The notes: a model not told the origin generated them from the letters alone. Positions 8,662 through 16,741 are shown, numbered from the stretch's first letter. The stretch: DNA of 64,000 bases from Lachnospiraceae bacterium (GCA_022647575.1 JALCKY010000004.1:1-64000); one strand, 5' to 3'. Translations and numbers: made by a program.

Positions 8662-9798
8662 TCATCTGCAGAGGTCACGTCCGATGACCATTCTTTGTAT
8701 TTGGTTTGTGCCTTCGACTATCTGATAGGTTTTGGCATTGCGGAAAAATCTCTCAACCGGATAATCACGGCTCAGGCCATAACCGCCCAGCACCTGAACA
8801 GCATCTGTGCAGACCTTCATACAGTTATCCGTAGCCGTAAGTTTCGCAATAGAAGCAGCGCGGCGGCAGGGTTTATCATGATCGATAAGATTTGCCGCAT
8901 AATAAACCATCTGTCGCGCTGTTTCTACGGAAGCTTCCATATCGGCAAGCATGAACTGTATACCCTGAAATTTGCAGATCGGCTGTCCGAACTGCTGACG
9001 CTCTTTGGCATACGCAACAGCATAGTCCAATGCTCCCTGTGCTACTCCGACAGCCATGGCTGCCACTTTCACACGTCCTCTGTCGAGTGTCTCCATCGTA
9101 AGTTTAAAGCCTTCATTTTCTTTTCCCAGCAGATTGCCTGCCGGAACACGTACATCCCGGAAAGAGACTTCACAGGTATCTCCCGAATGTACCCCAAGCT
9201 TTTTTTCCTGTCTGCCTCTCGTGAGACCTTTGCTCGTACCATCAACCAGAAACGCAGAGATTCCTTTTGCTCCCTTGCTTTTATCTGTCGATGCAAAGAC
9301 AATATAATAATCAGCGATGCTGCCATTCGAAACAAAAAGCTTTGTCCCGTTGAGAATGTAATCGTCTCCGTCACGCACGGCAGATGCCGCAATCGAACTG
9401 ACATCCGATCCGGCATCTGCTTCTGTTATGCACATGCTGACAAATGCCCCGTCCACTACCTTTTTGTAGAACATATTTTTCTGCTCTTCGGTTCCTCCGA
9501 GGGCTATCACTTTACAGGCAATGCTTCCGGCATTCAGAATACTGGTAAAGGCATCATCCACCTTGCTCATCTCTTCGGTCAGCATGACGTACGTAACAAA
9601 ATCAAGTCCGGCGCCTCCGTATTCTTCCGGAATATCCAGAGTATGCAGGCCCATATCCATTGCTTTTCGGATTACTTCGATCGGCAGATGTTCATCCTCA
9701 TCACACTGTGCCCGTATCGGAAGCACTTCCTTCCTGAAAAAATCTCTGACCAGCTGGATATAGCTTTTCTGATCATCTGTCATCAAATACTGTTCCAT
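8662..9798 (-). CDS. Acyl-CoA dehydrogenase / enoyl-CoA reductase (second paralogue)
   Basis: A 378-residue acyl-CoA dehydrogenase and the first gene of the CoA operon. It shows MCITEADAGSDVSS (flavin contact), GTKLFVSNGS, R-x-x-FGQPI and VEGTNQIQRM with the catalytic Glu. AAAAGGAGATATCAA precedes the ATG. With the paralogue at 6702-7850 the operon holds two such enzymes. They could reduce different enoyl-CoA esters or sit at different steps (for example one alpha,beta-reduction and one oxidative step). No transporter gene is present in the operon. Confidence 0.93.
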   Translation of the reverse strand: MEQYLMTDDQKSYIQLVRDFFRKEVLPIRAQCDEDEHLPIEVIRKAMDMGLHTLDIPEEYGGAGLDFVTYVMLTEEMSKVDDAFTSILNAGSIACKVIALGGTEEQKNMFYKKVVDGAFVSMCITEADAGSDVSSIAASAVRDGDDYILNGTKLFVSNGSIADYYIVFASTDKSKGAKGISAFLVDGTSKGLTRGRQEKKLGVHSGDTCEVSFRDVRVPAGNLLGKENEGFKLTMETLDRGRVKVAAMAVGVAQGALDYAVAYAKERQQFGQPICKFQGIQFMLADMEASVETARQMVYYAANLIDHDKPCRRAASIAKLTATDNCMKVCTDAVQVLGGYGLSRDYPVERFFRNAKTYQIVEGTNQIQRMVIGRDLCR

Positions 9799-10115
9799 TT
9801 GATATCTCCTTTTCCGATTCCGTAACGGTATATGTTCAGATTCACCCCAATTGCATAAGAATCGGTTTGTATCTCGAGTATATCTTTTCTAATGAAAATG
9901 CTGTTGTCATGCTGAGACATTATCATTTGCATTTCATGCCAATTTTTCCATAAAAAAACAGACTGCATCCGCAGTCTGCCTCTGATTTCGGCGCTTCTGT
10001 CACAAAGCTATTTAAGTTTTTTTCTTCTTCAGCCAGAATACCATATCTGATACTGTTTCTCTCAAATTTCTCGTCTGATATCCCAGCTCATCTTTTGGTA
10101 TCATTTTCAGGGATA
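9799..10115. other. Intergenic region (317 bases)
   Basis: Upstream of the CoA operon. It holds the terminator at 9951-9978 for the ArsR-linked operon and presumably the CoA-operon promoter between 9799 and 9950. A TATACT-like element near 9880 on the minus strand has no convincing -35 partner. Between 9980 and 10115 I see no gene, repeat or RNA structure. Confidence 0.5.
9951..9978 (-). terminator. Rho-independent terminator of the ferredoxin/thioredoxin operon
   Basis: Stem CAGACTGC / GCAGTCTG with an ATCC loop. On the minus strand it is followed by seven T, about 140 bases after the stop of the last gene at 10116. Confidence 0.75.
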
Positions 10116-10385
10116 TTATCCCTTTATTTTGTGAATCAGCCTGAACACCTGCTCCCTGGTCAGGACCATATTGTGATAGGCATTTTCTTTCTTCATCGCC
10201 TCTTCCTGACTGGTGATGCCGCGGACAATCGGGAAGAATGCATCAATGCCTTCTGCATTGCACAGCACCGCTTCTTCCGATACCATGCCTTCCCGGACTG
10301 CTTCGCCGGCTTCCAGTGAAGTCAGGCTTTCTTTCAGGGAATCAATAGCCAAGTTTATGCAGAAGTTTTTCCACTTCAGAAGCAC
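10116..10385 (-). CDS. Small hypothetical protein at the end of the ArsR-linked operon
   Basis: An 89-codon frame that overlaps the 3' end of the thioredoxin-like gene. The true start may be the TTG at 10352 (giving LAIDSLKESLTSLEAGEA) rather than the ATG at 10385, because it overlaps the preceding stop by only 11 bases and would allow translational coupling. The product is soluble and charged, rich in Glu and Ala, with a single Cys and the C-terminal helix LTREQVFRLIHKIKG. I do not recognise a family. A terminator follows at 9951-9978, which supports its being the last gene of the transcript. Coding status is likely but not certain. Confidence 0.5.
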   Translation of the reverse strand: MLLKWKNFCINLAIDSLKESLTSLEAGEAVREGMVSEEAVLCNAEGIDAFFPIVRGITSQEEAMKKENAYHNMVLTREQVFRLIHKIKG

Positions 10386-10698
10386 TCATGACTTTTCCCA
10401 TCGCGACCACCCGTTCATTGACGACGAGCGCCGGCGTTGACATGACGCCGTAAGAAGCGATTTTTGCCATGTCGGTCACATATTCCGCTTCAAACGGAAC
10501 GGACATTTCTTTCAGGGCTTCGTTTGTGGCTGCCAGCAGGGATTCGCAGCTCTTGCAGCCGCTTCCGAGGACCTTCACGCCGGTAAGTCCCGTACTGCCC
10601 TCCGGTGCTGCTTTTTCCGCTTCATACTGCTTTGCTGCACCGCTGCAGGCACACGCCGGAGCTTCTTCCTTTTTCTTTCCGAATCCGAAAATTCCCAT
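10342..10698 (-). CDS. Thioredoxin-like small redox protein (CxxC)
   Basis: A 118-residue protein with an N-terminal lysine/cysteine segment (PACACSG, residues 15-20), a spacer, and a glutaredoxin/thioredoxin-like domain from about residue 40. The active site is GSGCKSCE (Cys48, Cys51), followed by a helix, a beta strand and STPALVVN with the cis-proline of the fold. It belongs to the redox-active disulfide group often encoded with ArsR regulators and metalloid permeases. The ATG at 10698 overlaps the ferredoxin stop and has AGGATCAG upstream; the longer upstream frame is rejected because it runs through the ferredoxin gene. A role in thiol redox or metal/metalloid handling is inferred. Confidence 0.8.
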   Translation of the reverse strand: MGIFGFGKKKEEAPACACSGAAKQYEAEKAAPEGSTGLTGVKVLGSGCKSCESLLAATNEALKEMSVPFEAEYVTDMAKIASYGVMSTPALVVNERVVAMGKVMSASEVEKLLHKLGY

Positions 10699-10699
10699 T

Positions 10700-10963
10700 T
10701 TACTGATCCTCCCCGCTGCACCCGCAGCCGCAGCTGCAGGATGAATTTCCTGCCTGCTTCTGATCATCGCCGACATAGGAAATAGCTCCTGTCGGGCACT
10801 GGCTCTCACAGCCGTGACAGTGATCGACGCAGCCCTGCGGATTGACGACCACGGGAGTCGGTGCTTTTGAGACATCGTATACGCCGTGCGGACAAAAAGA
10901 AACGCAGGTGCCGCATTCCGCACACAGAGAATAATCAATTACCGGATACCATTTGTCAGCCAT
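10700..10963 (-). CDS. 2[4Fe-4S] ferredoxin with a cysteine-rich tail
   Basis: An 87-residue ferredoxin. Cluster I ligands are C14xxC17xxC20xxxC24 and cluster II is C45xxxC49xxC52xxxC56, followed by PTGAI. The C-terminus adds CSCGCGC (Cys76, 78, 80, 82), unusual for a ferredoxin and suggestive of metal binding. The start is ATG 10963 with AGAGGAGAAATAAA upstream; a longer in-frame extension is less likely. It is the first gene of a unit with the thioredoxin-like protein, controlled by the ArsR-type palindrome at 11010-11025. It may supply electrons to the CxxC partner or to the bilin-reductase-like protein nearby (inference). Confidence 0.87.
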   Translation of the reverse strand: MADKWYPVIDYSLCAECGTCVSFCPHGVYDVSKAPTPVVVNPQGCVDHCHGCESQCPTGAISYVGDDQKQAGNSSCSCGCGCSGEDQ

Positions 10964-11009
10964 TTTATTTCTCCTCTTTGTTTTTATTTTTGATGATTCC
11001 GCCAATCAA

Positions 11010-11025
11010 ATCAAATATTTTTGAT
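11010..11025 (-). promoter_or_regulatory. ArsR-type operator upstream of the ferredoxin operon
   Basis: Perfect inverted repeat ATCAAA-TATT-TTTGAT, 47 bases upstream of the ferredoxin start and just downstream of the arsR gene. The ATCAA..TTGAT architecture matches known ArsR/SmtB-family operators and recurs as ATCAA-n6-TTGAT in front of arsR. Confidence 0.7.
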
Positions 11026-11040
11026 TTTAAATCCAAATAA

Positions 11041-11062
11041 AAAGCCATTCTGCAATGGCTTT
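11041..11062 (-). terminator. Terminator of arsR
   Basis: Stem AAAGCCATT / AATGGCTTT with a CTGC loop overlaps the arsR stop codon and is followed on the minus strand by TTTTTATTT. It separates arsR transcription from the ferredoxin operon, consistent with each having its own operator. Confidence 0.75.
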
Positions 11063-11369
11063 ACGGACAGCAGCTGCATTTCTCTTCCGGAGCTGACTCG
11101 GTCAGTTTCCGCAGGAGATCCTCTGCCTTTCTGCAGCCTGATTCCGACAGACGATAATGCGTCCACTTGCCTTCCTGCCTGCTTTCCACAATGCCGGATT
11201 CACACAGAATCTTCATGTGATAGGAAAGCCCGGACTGGCCGATATCCATTTTATCCTGCAGTACGCAGGCACATTTCTCGCCGCTTCGCAGCTGCTTCAG
11301 AATTTCCAGACGCCTTGGATCGCAGAATGCCTTGAAAACCTTTGCGTCCGTTTCAAATGAAGATTCCAT
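11061..11369 (-). CDS. ArsR/SmtB-family metal(loid)-responsive repressor
   Basis: A 102-residue winged-helix repressor. CDPRRLEILKQL is the typical start of the DNA-binding domain, GQSGLSYHMKIL the recognition helix and EGKWTHYRLS the wing. Candidate inducer thiols are Cys33 and Cys35 (EKCACVL, the ELCVCDL-like ArsR motif) and a C-terminal CSCC (Cys98, 100, 101). Such proteins leave DNA when As(III), Sb(III), Cd(II) or similar ions bind these cysteines. It is autoregulated in all likelihood: an ATCAA-n6-TTGAT palindrome lies at its transcription start. No arsenite pump or arsenate reductase is nearby. Confidence 0.9.
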   Translation of the reverse strand: MESSFETDAKVFKAFCDPRRLEILKQLRSGEKCACVLQDKMDIGQSGLSYHMKILCESGIVESRQEGKWTHYRLSESGCRKAEDLLRKLTESAPEEKCSCCP

Positions 11370-11382
11370 TCCTGCACCTCAA

Positions 11383-11398
11383 ATCAATTTCTGTTGAT
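11383..11398 (-). promoter_or_regulatory. ArsR-type operator at the arsR transcription start
   Basis: Inverted repeat ATCAA-TTTCTG-TTGAT. The half-site ATCAATTTCTG recurs as a direct copy at 11420-11430 inside the promoter, so two repressor contacts are possible. Confidence 0.65.
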
Positions 11399-11405
11399 GT
11401 ACTGT

Positions 11406-11434
11406 ATCATAATCCTCAGATCAATTTCTGTCAA
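11406..11434 (-). promoter_or_regulatory. arsR promoter
   Basis: On the minus strand, TTGACA (11434-11429), 17 bases, then TATGAT (11411-11406). The predicted start near 11399 falls at the operator. The -35 box overlaps the 3' end of the upstream gene (stop at 11431). Confidence 0.7.
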
Positions 11435-12150
11435 TATGAAGTCCCGAAAAAAACGTCCGCGAAAAATTTCTCCGTCCACTCTTTCCCTTTCGATTTCCGG
11501 AACACATCGGTAGACATGCCGCCTTCGCTGATGAGCCTGTCATAATATCCTTTAACAGCCTCTTTTCTTCTGCCGGTCTGGTCAGGCTTCAGTTCAGGCA
11601 CAGATTCACTCATTTTCAGAAGGACCCCGACCGCTGCCTTCTGCATTTCAAATAATGCGCCGTCATCAGCTGCCGTTCCGGTTTTTAAGAGTGTGCCGGC
11701 AAGGACACTGTCCTGCCAGGAATGCCGGTACTCCAGATCCTTCAGATTCTTAAATTGCGAAGCAAGATCTGCCAGCCATTCCTTCCGGGAAGGGGCCGTG
11801 CCCTTTTCATCCCGGTTCAGATCAATGAATTCAATATAGGCTTTTCTTCTGCCGAAGATATAGATATAATCCAGCGACATCATCGGGATGTCCCGAAGAA
11901 GCGGCGTCAGCATGACCGATACCATCTTCATCGGTCCGGTATTCGTTTTCATCACGGAAATATTGCCGAGCTTTTCCGCCCGGTACTGGCTGACATGGAA
12001 TTTCATGATTCCGAAAATCCGGATGGTTTGGTATTCCCCGACATCGCACGCAGAAAGAGCATACACCTCACTAATCTCTTTCAGCACGCTGTCGGCAATC
12101 AGCTCGCCGGGCCTTCTGTTTCCCACTGCCGGAAAAGTCTGCTGCATCAT
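11431..12150 (-). CDS. Protein resembling ferredoxin-dependent bilin reductases
   Basis: A 239-residue soluble protein of unrecognised exact family. Its length, the central segment LRDIPMMSLDYIYIFGRR followed by YIEFIDL, and the C-terminal GKEWTEKFFADVFFG recall the ferredoxin-dependent bilin reductase / red chlorophyll catabolite reductase superfamily. Those proteins have a DlPilg-D-l core strand and end with G-eWae-Y-revLF. A ferredoxin gene follows in the same orientation, separated by arsR. It has its own extended -10 promoter at 12197-12202 and a GAGGAGGG RBS. No heme oxygenase or other tetrapyrrole gene is visible. The resemblance is from memory of short motifs, and catalytic residues were not verified. 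Confidence 0.4.
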   Translation of the reverse strand: MMQQTFPAVGNRRPGELIADSVLKEISEVYALSACDVGEYQTIRIFGIMKFHVSQYRAEKLGNISVMKTNTGPMKMVSVMLTPLLRDIPMMSLDYIYIFGRRKAYIEFIDLNRDEKGTAPSRKEWLADLASQFKNLKDLEYRHSWQDSVLAGTLLKTGTAADDGALFEMQKAAVGVLLKMSESVPELKPDQTGRRKEAVKGYYDRLISEGGMSTDVFRKSKGKEWTEKFFADVFFGTSY

Positions 12151-12196
12151 ATTACCCTCCTCGTATGAAAACAGCCTGCATTCCTGTTCTGCTGAT

Positions 12197-12202
12197 ATTA
12201 TA
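12197..12202 (-). promoter_or_regulatory. -10 element for the bilin-reductase-like gene
   Basis: TATAAT on the minus strand, about 47 bases before the start codon. No good -35 match is seen. It suggests transcription independent of the sugar operon upstream. Confidence 0.45.
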
Positions 12203-12229
12203 CCCTAAATGCGCCTGCACGGACCATCT

Positions 12230-13729
12230 TTATTTCAGGACAGCCGTCCGGATATTCAGAAGATCTGCTGTCTTTGCAAAAAGGGACGCATTGTAACCGA
12301 CGCTCATCGCGAAGTGATGCGTCGGGTATTCCGCGAACCATTGGTCCATATAGGAATCCGGATCCTCCTGAAAGCGCACATGGGTCTGCGTATTTCCGAT
12401 GGTCATGATCGGCCCGTCCGTCGCCTCTGCCTCGGTAATGATGAACTTGAGCCTGCCGTCGGAAAGCTGCGTGCAGTTCAGATTGGTGATTTCTCCCGCT
12501 CTTACTTTTGCCTCCACGGAAATGCCGGTGCCCTGTTTTCCGTGGTATACGCCAAGCCCGCGGAGAATCGGCCTGCCCTGCGCGATAGCCAGATGGAAAG
12601 GCCCGTCATGTCCGAGTAAAATGGTTCCGTCTTCATAATCCGTGACGACAATCTCACAGAACGACCCGCCCTTGCCCAGGATGTCGCAGATTTTCATCGC
12701 AAGGCAGGTCTTCAGATCGCCCTCTCCGGCGCAGGGAATTCCCTTTGCCGTCAGAAGCGAATGTCCGACAATGAATCCGGACTGCAGTTTTTCGTACTCG
12801 CTTCCCGGTGCCCCGTGATAGTAATAGGCAAGCCCGTCCAGACGGTATTCGCGGACCAGTTTCTCCTGGGCTGCCGCTACGCGCGCTGACCACTGCAGCT
12901 GTGCCGCGGTCGGTTTCCCGGCCAGGGGATCGGCCGATTTAACCTTGCTGATCACAAAGAATTCGGAAATTTCTTTTTTCTTCTCTTCAATTTCCTCACG
13001 CGTCAGACTCTTCATCATGCGGTTCAGGTCGCACATTTCCAGAAGTTCGACGTGTGCTCCCGTCTGGGCTTCAATCATCGTAAAATCGGAATACAGGTCC
13101 AGCATGCCGCTGTAATTGTCTCCGAGGAATCCGAAGCGGCAGTGCCTCAGGGTTTCTTTCACCATCGCCGCATCTGTCCATTCGCGGATTTCTTTCCACG
13201 CCCGGACAGCTTCCGGACGGTCTGCGGTATTTTCATCTGCAGCAGCATCCTTCGTCCCCTTCTTCATGCCGAGGAGTCCGTTGACGCAGTGAAAAGGAAT
13301 TCCTGCCCGTTCAAAAGCATTTGCCAGTTCGGGAACCGGGCAGGCTCCGCAGTTGGCCAGCCATTCTCCTGTTGAGGTTTTCCGATAGTCGATCTGTGCC
13401 GTCGGCTGCAGGTTGAGCACTACCGCCGGAGCGCTGCAGATCTGATGCACCGGCAGCACGCTGGCCGATGTCACGTACGTACCCGCATGGGCAAAAATCA
13501 GATCCACATTGTGTGCATTCATGTACTCGCCGCACCTGTGCCCTTCTTCTTCGCAGTCAACAAGCCCGTAGAAGAAGACTTCCGCACCCATCTCCTGAAG
13601 CCTGTCTGCAATAAACCGGCCGTAGGCAGTCAGCCTCTCCTGAAGTCCCGCGAACTGTTTCCAGTAAGCCCGAAGTCCCATCGTGTACACTCCGATGCGC
13701 GGCTTCTGATTCTTTCCGATTTTCTCCAT
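12230..13729 (-). CDS. L-fucose/L-arabinose isomerase-like sugar isomerase
   Basis: A 499-residue protein of the fucose/arabinose isomerase superfamily, enzymes that interconvert aldoses and ketoses with Mn2+. Shared segments are RIGVYTMGLRAYW at the start, the Rossmann-like IFAHAGTYVTSASVLPVHQ and VVLNLQPT, and C-terminal acidic/His motifs GEGDLKTCLAMKI and LLGHDGPFHLAI, which in relatives carry metal and substrate ligands. It is the last gene of the GH106/ABC operon, so it likely isomerises the monosaccharide released by the glycosidase; L-rhamnose or L-fucose would fit a GH106 partner. The specific sugar is inference. Confidence 0.8.
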   Translation of the reverse strand: MEKIGKNQKPRIGVYTMGLRAYWKQFAGLQERLTAYGRFIADRLQEMGAEVFFYGLVDCEEEGHRCGEYMNAHNVDLIFAHAGTYVTSASVLPVHQICSAPAVVLNLQPTAQIDYRKTSTGEWLANCGACPVPELANAFERAGIPFHCVNGLLGMKKGTKDAAADENTADRPEAVRAWKEIREWTDAAMVKETLRHCRFGFLGDNYSGMLDLYSDFTMIEAQTGAHVELLEMCDLNRMMKSLTREEIEEKKKEISEFFVISKVKSADPLAGKPTAAQLQWSARVAAAQEKLVREYRLDGLAYYYHGAPGSEYEKLQSGFIVGHSLLTAKGIPCAGEGDLKTCLAMKICDILGKGGSFCEIVVTDYEDGTILLGHDGPFHLAIAQGRPILRGLGVYHGKQGTGISVEAKVRAGEITNLNCTQLSDGRLKFIITEAEATDGPIMTIGNTQTHVRFQEDPDSYMDQWFAEYPTHHFAMSVGYNASLFAKTADLLNIRTAVLK

Positions 13730-13805
13730 TTTATTCTCCCTGTTTTCCTGATCTTCTGTGATCGTACGGCATGCGGTTCACTCTGACCCGCCGCATTCCG
13801 TTGAT

Positions 13806-16706
13806 TCAGTCATCCAGCCGGATGATTTTAATCTGTGACATCAGTCCGTAAGGTTTGACAATGTATTCCGGGGTATAGTCTTCCCCCTCTTCCATCCTGA
13901 AATCTTTCCATCCGATTCTGCTGCAGCCGTCGTAAGTGTGATGGAACGGCCCCATCAGGTTGCGGTTGGAGCCTACCGCTTCGATTTCCAGATTATTTTC
14001 CCCGGTCCGGAGCTGAAGCTCCAGGCGGTTCCCGGCCATGATGGTTCCTGCCGTTTTCCTGTTGACGCGTACGACAATCAGGGCTGCACGGTAATCGCCG
14101 AGAACCAGTTCCGCTTTCCGGCAGTCACTTTGAAAACGGAACCGGTAGATCATGCTTCCTGCATAATGGAAATACCCCTGCTGCGTAATGTCCCCCATAT
14201 GCAGCCTTTTCGGCTCGGACACGATCTCCCGCTGCAGGTTCACGCCGAAATTCCCGATCAGGTAAATATCCTCCAGCTCCATTTCATTGGTATAATGACA
14301 TTTCAGTTCGAGCGTGTTGATCCCCGGCCGGAGATTCCTCAGTTTCACTTTCTGAATCGCCTTGTCGACAAACCAGCCAGACGGTCTGGGACACAGTCCG
14401 CCGTTGCAGATGACTTCAAACCGTTCTGCATTCTCGATGCATGCAGACACCGGCCCCTCGGGAAGGTTCCTGATCATGAAAAGGTAATTCAGCGTGATAT
14501 CCGCGGACGGCTTTTTTTCACCGATCCAGCGATAGCGCATCTCAACGCCGTTTCCGACAATCTGCCGCATTCCCAGGCGTTCCCGGATTTTCCTCTGGGC
14601 CTGCCAGATCTGCATCGGCTCCGACAGGTTTTCCCCATCAAAAGCATAGCGGCAGAAATCCAGCGTCAGGGAGTTCGGCATCGTACGGCTGAATTCAGCT
14701 TCCGGCGGCAGGGCCGCAGCGATTTTCTCTGTCTCATGCGGATGATGATACGGTTCCTTCTGATTCCTTCCGCTGCATTTCCCTTTTTTCAGACGGAAGA
14801 CCCTGCAGTCGCTGCGGATGAAATCCTCATAGAAAACATGACTGTCCCCGACAGGAATCTTCTTTTCTTTTCCGGTCTGAAGATCGATTTCTTCCGCGCA
14901 GTCCGCCCCGTGGAGAACGATGCGGCATTCGCGCCGGATATCTTCATTTACGACAATCATGGAAATGCCGTCTCCGCATTTCCTGAAGACGGAGATGACG
15001 CCTGCCGGATTCCCGGTATGAAGATCCTGAACCTCTGCCGGAACCGGCAGCAGCCTGCGGACCGCCTGCACCGTCTCTTCATAGCTTTCCGTGCGGATGG
15101 CACCGCTGAAGTCAGCCTCTTCCTCCCTGATTCTGACCCCCTCTGTCAGGTGCGGAAGAGATCCCGTCGCAATCAGGATTCCGCCGTTCCGGACGAACTT
15201 CTTCAGCAGGTCCCTGGTCGACTGGAAAATGCTTTCCGTCTCCGGCAGCACGACGATTTTATAGGACGCCCTGCCGATGCGGAATTCCGCATTCTGCACG
15301 GAAGCGTCCCCTGCCATCAGCTGTTCATCGCCGAAATCAAAATCGATGCCATTTTTCAGAAGCATCTCTGCGAACCGGTTCAGCTCATCTCCCCGTGCAT
15401 TCAGCTGAATGAGAGCCGGATCCAGGAATCCCATATCATCAACTTTACTTAAGTCCTCATCCGGCGAACTGCCGCTCTCGCACCAGAACCCGCTGATCGG
15501 ATGAATGACCAGAACATCCCGGATCGGTTCCCCTTCCGTCATAACAGATGAAAGCCGGTCGCAGTAATCGGAGATCACGCGGTTATACCGGAACCACTCG
15601 CTCTGATAGCTGAAAGCCGGCGGGAAGTCCCGCTTCCGCAGTCCGCGGATACTGTAAAAAGAAAGATGCGGCGCCCGGATCGTCACGCCCAGAGCACACT
15701 GAAAGTCCCACAGTCTCTTCTGCCCTTCAAAAGTGAAATCCCATCCCGTGCATCCGTATGTCTCCGTAATGACTGATTTCTTTCCGTACTGATGTGCAAC
15801 GCTCGTACACTGCTTGACCGTCAGATATTCCCTGGTCTGTTCTCCCAGGATGTCAATTCCGGGCACATGCATGTATTTGTAATTCGGCATCACGGCACCG
15901 CAGACGCGCACCTGATAGCCAAGATCATTTTCAAAGAGAAGGTGTCCGCACAGCCGGACCCCCTGACTGCTGCACCACCGGTAAAGCTGCTGCGTATACC
16001 GTTCGCAGAAAAGTTCGCTCAGGGTGCGCCAGTAGTCGTGCCTGTGCTTTTGGTATCCCTGATCTTTCAGGAACAGGAGCCTGGGTTCCAGATCATATCC
16101 GCGCCGTTTCCGGAACTCCCGGGGAAGATCATCCGTATACGGCAGGGCCGGCAGCGGCTTTCCTTCCTGCGTAAAAAAGAAATCCCAGAAATTCGGTTCA
16201 TCCGTAAAGAAGCCTTCGATCTTTCCGGAAAGACTTCCGCCGAATGCATCTGCGTACCGCTGATGGGTAATTTCCAGAAAGCTGCGGACGCTTTTCTCCG
16301 AAAGGTTATTTGCCGGAGCAAAGCCGTTATACCAGGGATTCCCTTTGGATGTGCGGATGCCGATCCGACCGGTCCTTTTATCATAAACGTAAGCTTTAGC
16401 CGCACAGTCGGGATGCAGTTTGCTGACAAGTCCTCCGGCCATTCCGGAAGGCCACTTATCTTCATCATAGAGGAACGGCAGCATGCCTTTGCTGTATCCG
16501 TCCTCCGCACAGTCCTTGCAGAGCTTCAGCCATTCATCCGAAAGATAGACGCTCTCCAGTCCTTCCCGAGAATGCATGAAATACCCGGCGTAGCCGCCCT
16601 TCTTTAAAAGACTTACCTGTGTCTTTAATTCTTTTCCGTCCAGCAGGTCATTCCATGCCCAGAAAGCAAGGCTTCTTTTTTCCGGTTTCCTGTCCGAAGT
16701 TTTCAT
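13806..16706 (-). CDS. GH106-like glycoside hydrolase (alpha-L-rhamnosidase-related)
   Basis: A 966-residue enzyme without a signal peptide, so it acts inside the cell on imported oligosaccharide. The first 90 residues (FWAWNDLLDGKELKTQVSLL, GGYAGYFMHSREGL, LYDEDKWPSGMAGG) match the conserved barrel start of family 106 and related alpha-L-rhamnosidase proteins. A long middle barrel follows, with FTDEPNFWDFF (acidic active-site candidate) and ITETYGCTGWDF. The C-terminal half contains beta-sandwich segments with GH2-like carbohydrate-binding character. The chosen ATG 16706 has GGAAAGG eight to nine bases upstream; the longer frame begins in the preceding hairpin. It lies between a solute-binding protein and a sugar isomerase. 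Confidence 0.8.
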   Translation of the reverse strand: MKTSDRKPEKRSLAFWAWNDLLDGKELKTQVSLLKKGGYAGYFMHSREGLESVYLSDEWLKLCKDCAEDGYSKGMLPFLYDEDKWPSGMAGGLVSKLHPDCAAKAYVYDKRTGRIGIRTSKGNPWYNGFAPANNLSEKSVRSFLEITHQRYADAFGGSLSGKIEGFFTDEPNFWDFFFTQEGKPLPALPYTDDLPREFRKRRGYDLEPRLLFLKDQGYQKHRHDYWRTLSELFCERYTQQLYRWCSSQGVRLCGHLLFENDLGYQVRVCGAVMPNYKYMHVPGIDILGEQTREYLTVKQCTSVAHQYGKKSVITETYGCTGWDFTFEGQKRLWDFQCALGVTIRAPHLSFYSIRGLRKRDFPPAFSYQSEWFRYNRVISDYCDRLSSVMTEGEPIRDVLVIHPISGFWCESGSSPDEDLSKVDDMGFLDPALIQLNARGDELNRFAEMLLKNGIDFDFGDEQLMAGDASVQNAEFRIGRASYKIVVLPETESIFQSTRDLLKKFVRNGGILIATGSLPHLTEGVRIREEEADFSGAIRTESYEETVQAVRRLLPVPAEVQDLHTGNPAGVISVFRKCGDGISMIVVNEDIRRECRIVLHGADCAEEIDLQTGKEKKIPVGDSHVFYEDFIRSDCRVFRLKKGKCSGRNQKEPYHHPHETEKIAAALPPEAEFSRTMPNSLTLDFCRYAFDGENLSEPMQIWQAQRKIRERLGMRQIVGNGVEMRYRWIGEKKPSADITLNYLFMIRNLPEGPVSACIENAERFEVICNGGLCPRPSGWFVDKAIQKVKLRNLRPGINTLELKCHYTNEMELEDIYLIGNFGVNLQREIVSEPKRLHMGDITQQGYFHYAGSMIYRFRFQSDCRKAELVLGDYRAALIVVRVNRKTAGTIMAGNRLELQLRTGENNLEIEAVGSNRNLMGPFHHTYDGCSRIGWKDFRMEEGEDYTPEYIVKPYGLMSQIKIIRLDD

Positions 16707-16741
16707 TTTCCCGACCTTTCCTTCCATACGCTGAAATGATA

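Noticed and set aside
1997..9798. Bile-acid 7-alpha-dehydroxylation (bai) operon
   Set aside because: CoA ligase and CaiB/BaiF-type transferase occur, but BaiA, BaiCD, BaiE and BaiH-like genes are missing; the set matches carnitine-type chemistry better.
9783..9968. Small minus-strand ORF upstream of the first acyl-CoA dehydrogenase
   Set aside because: It overlaps the terminator and the operon leader, has no RBS and low-complexity content.
13938..15452. 504-codon open frame on the plus strand opposite the GH106-like gene
   Set aside because: It is antisense to a clearly conserved enzyme, has no domain resemblance or RBS, and follows from the codon bias of the real gene.
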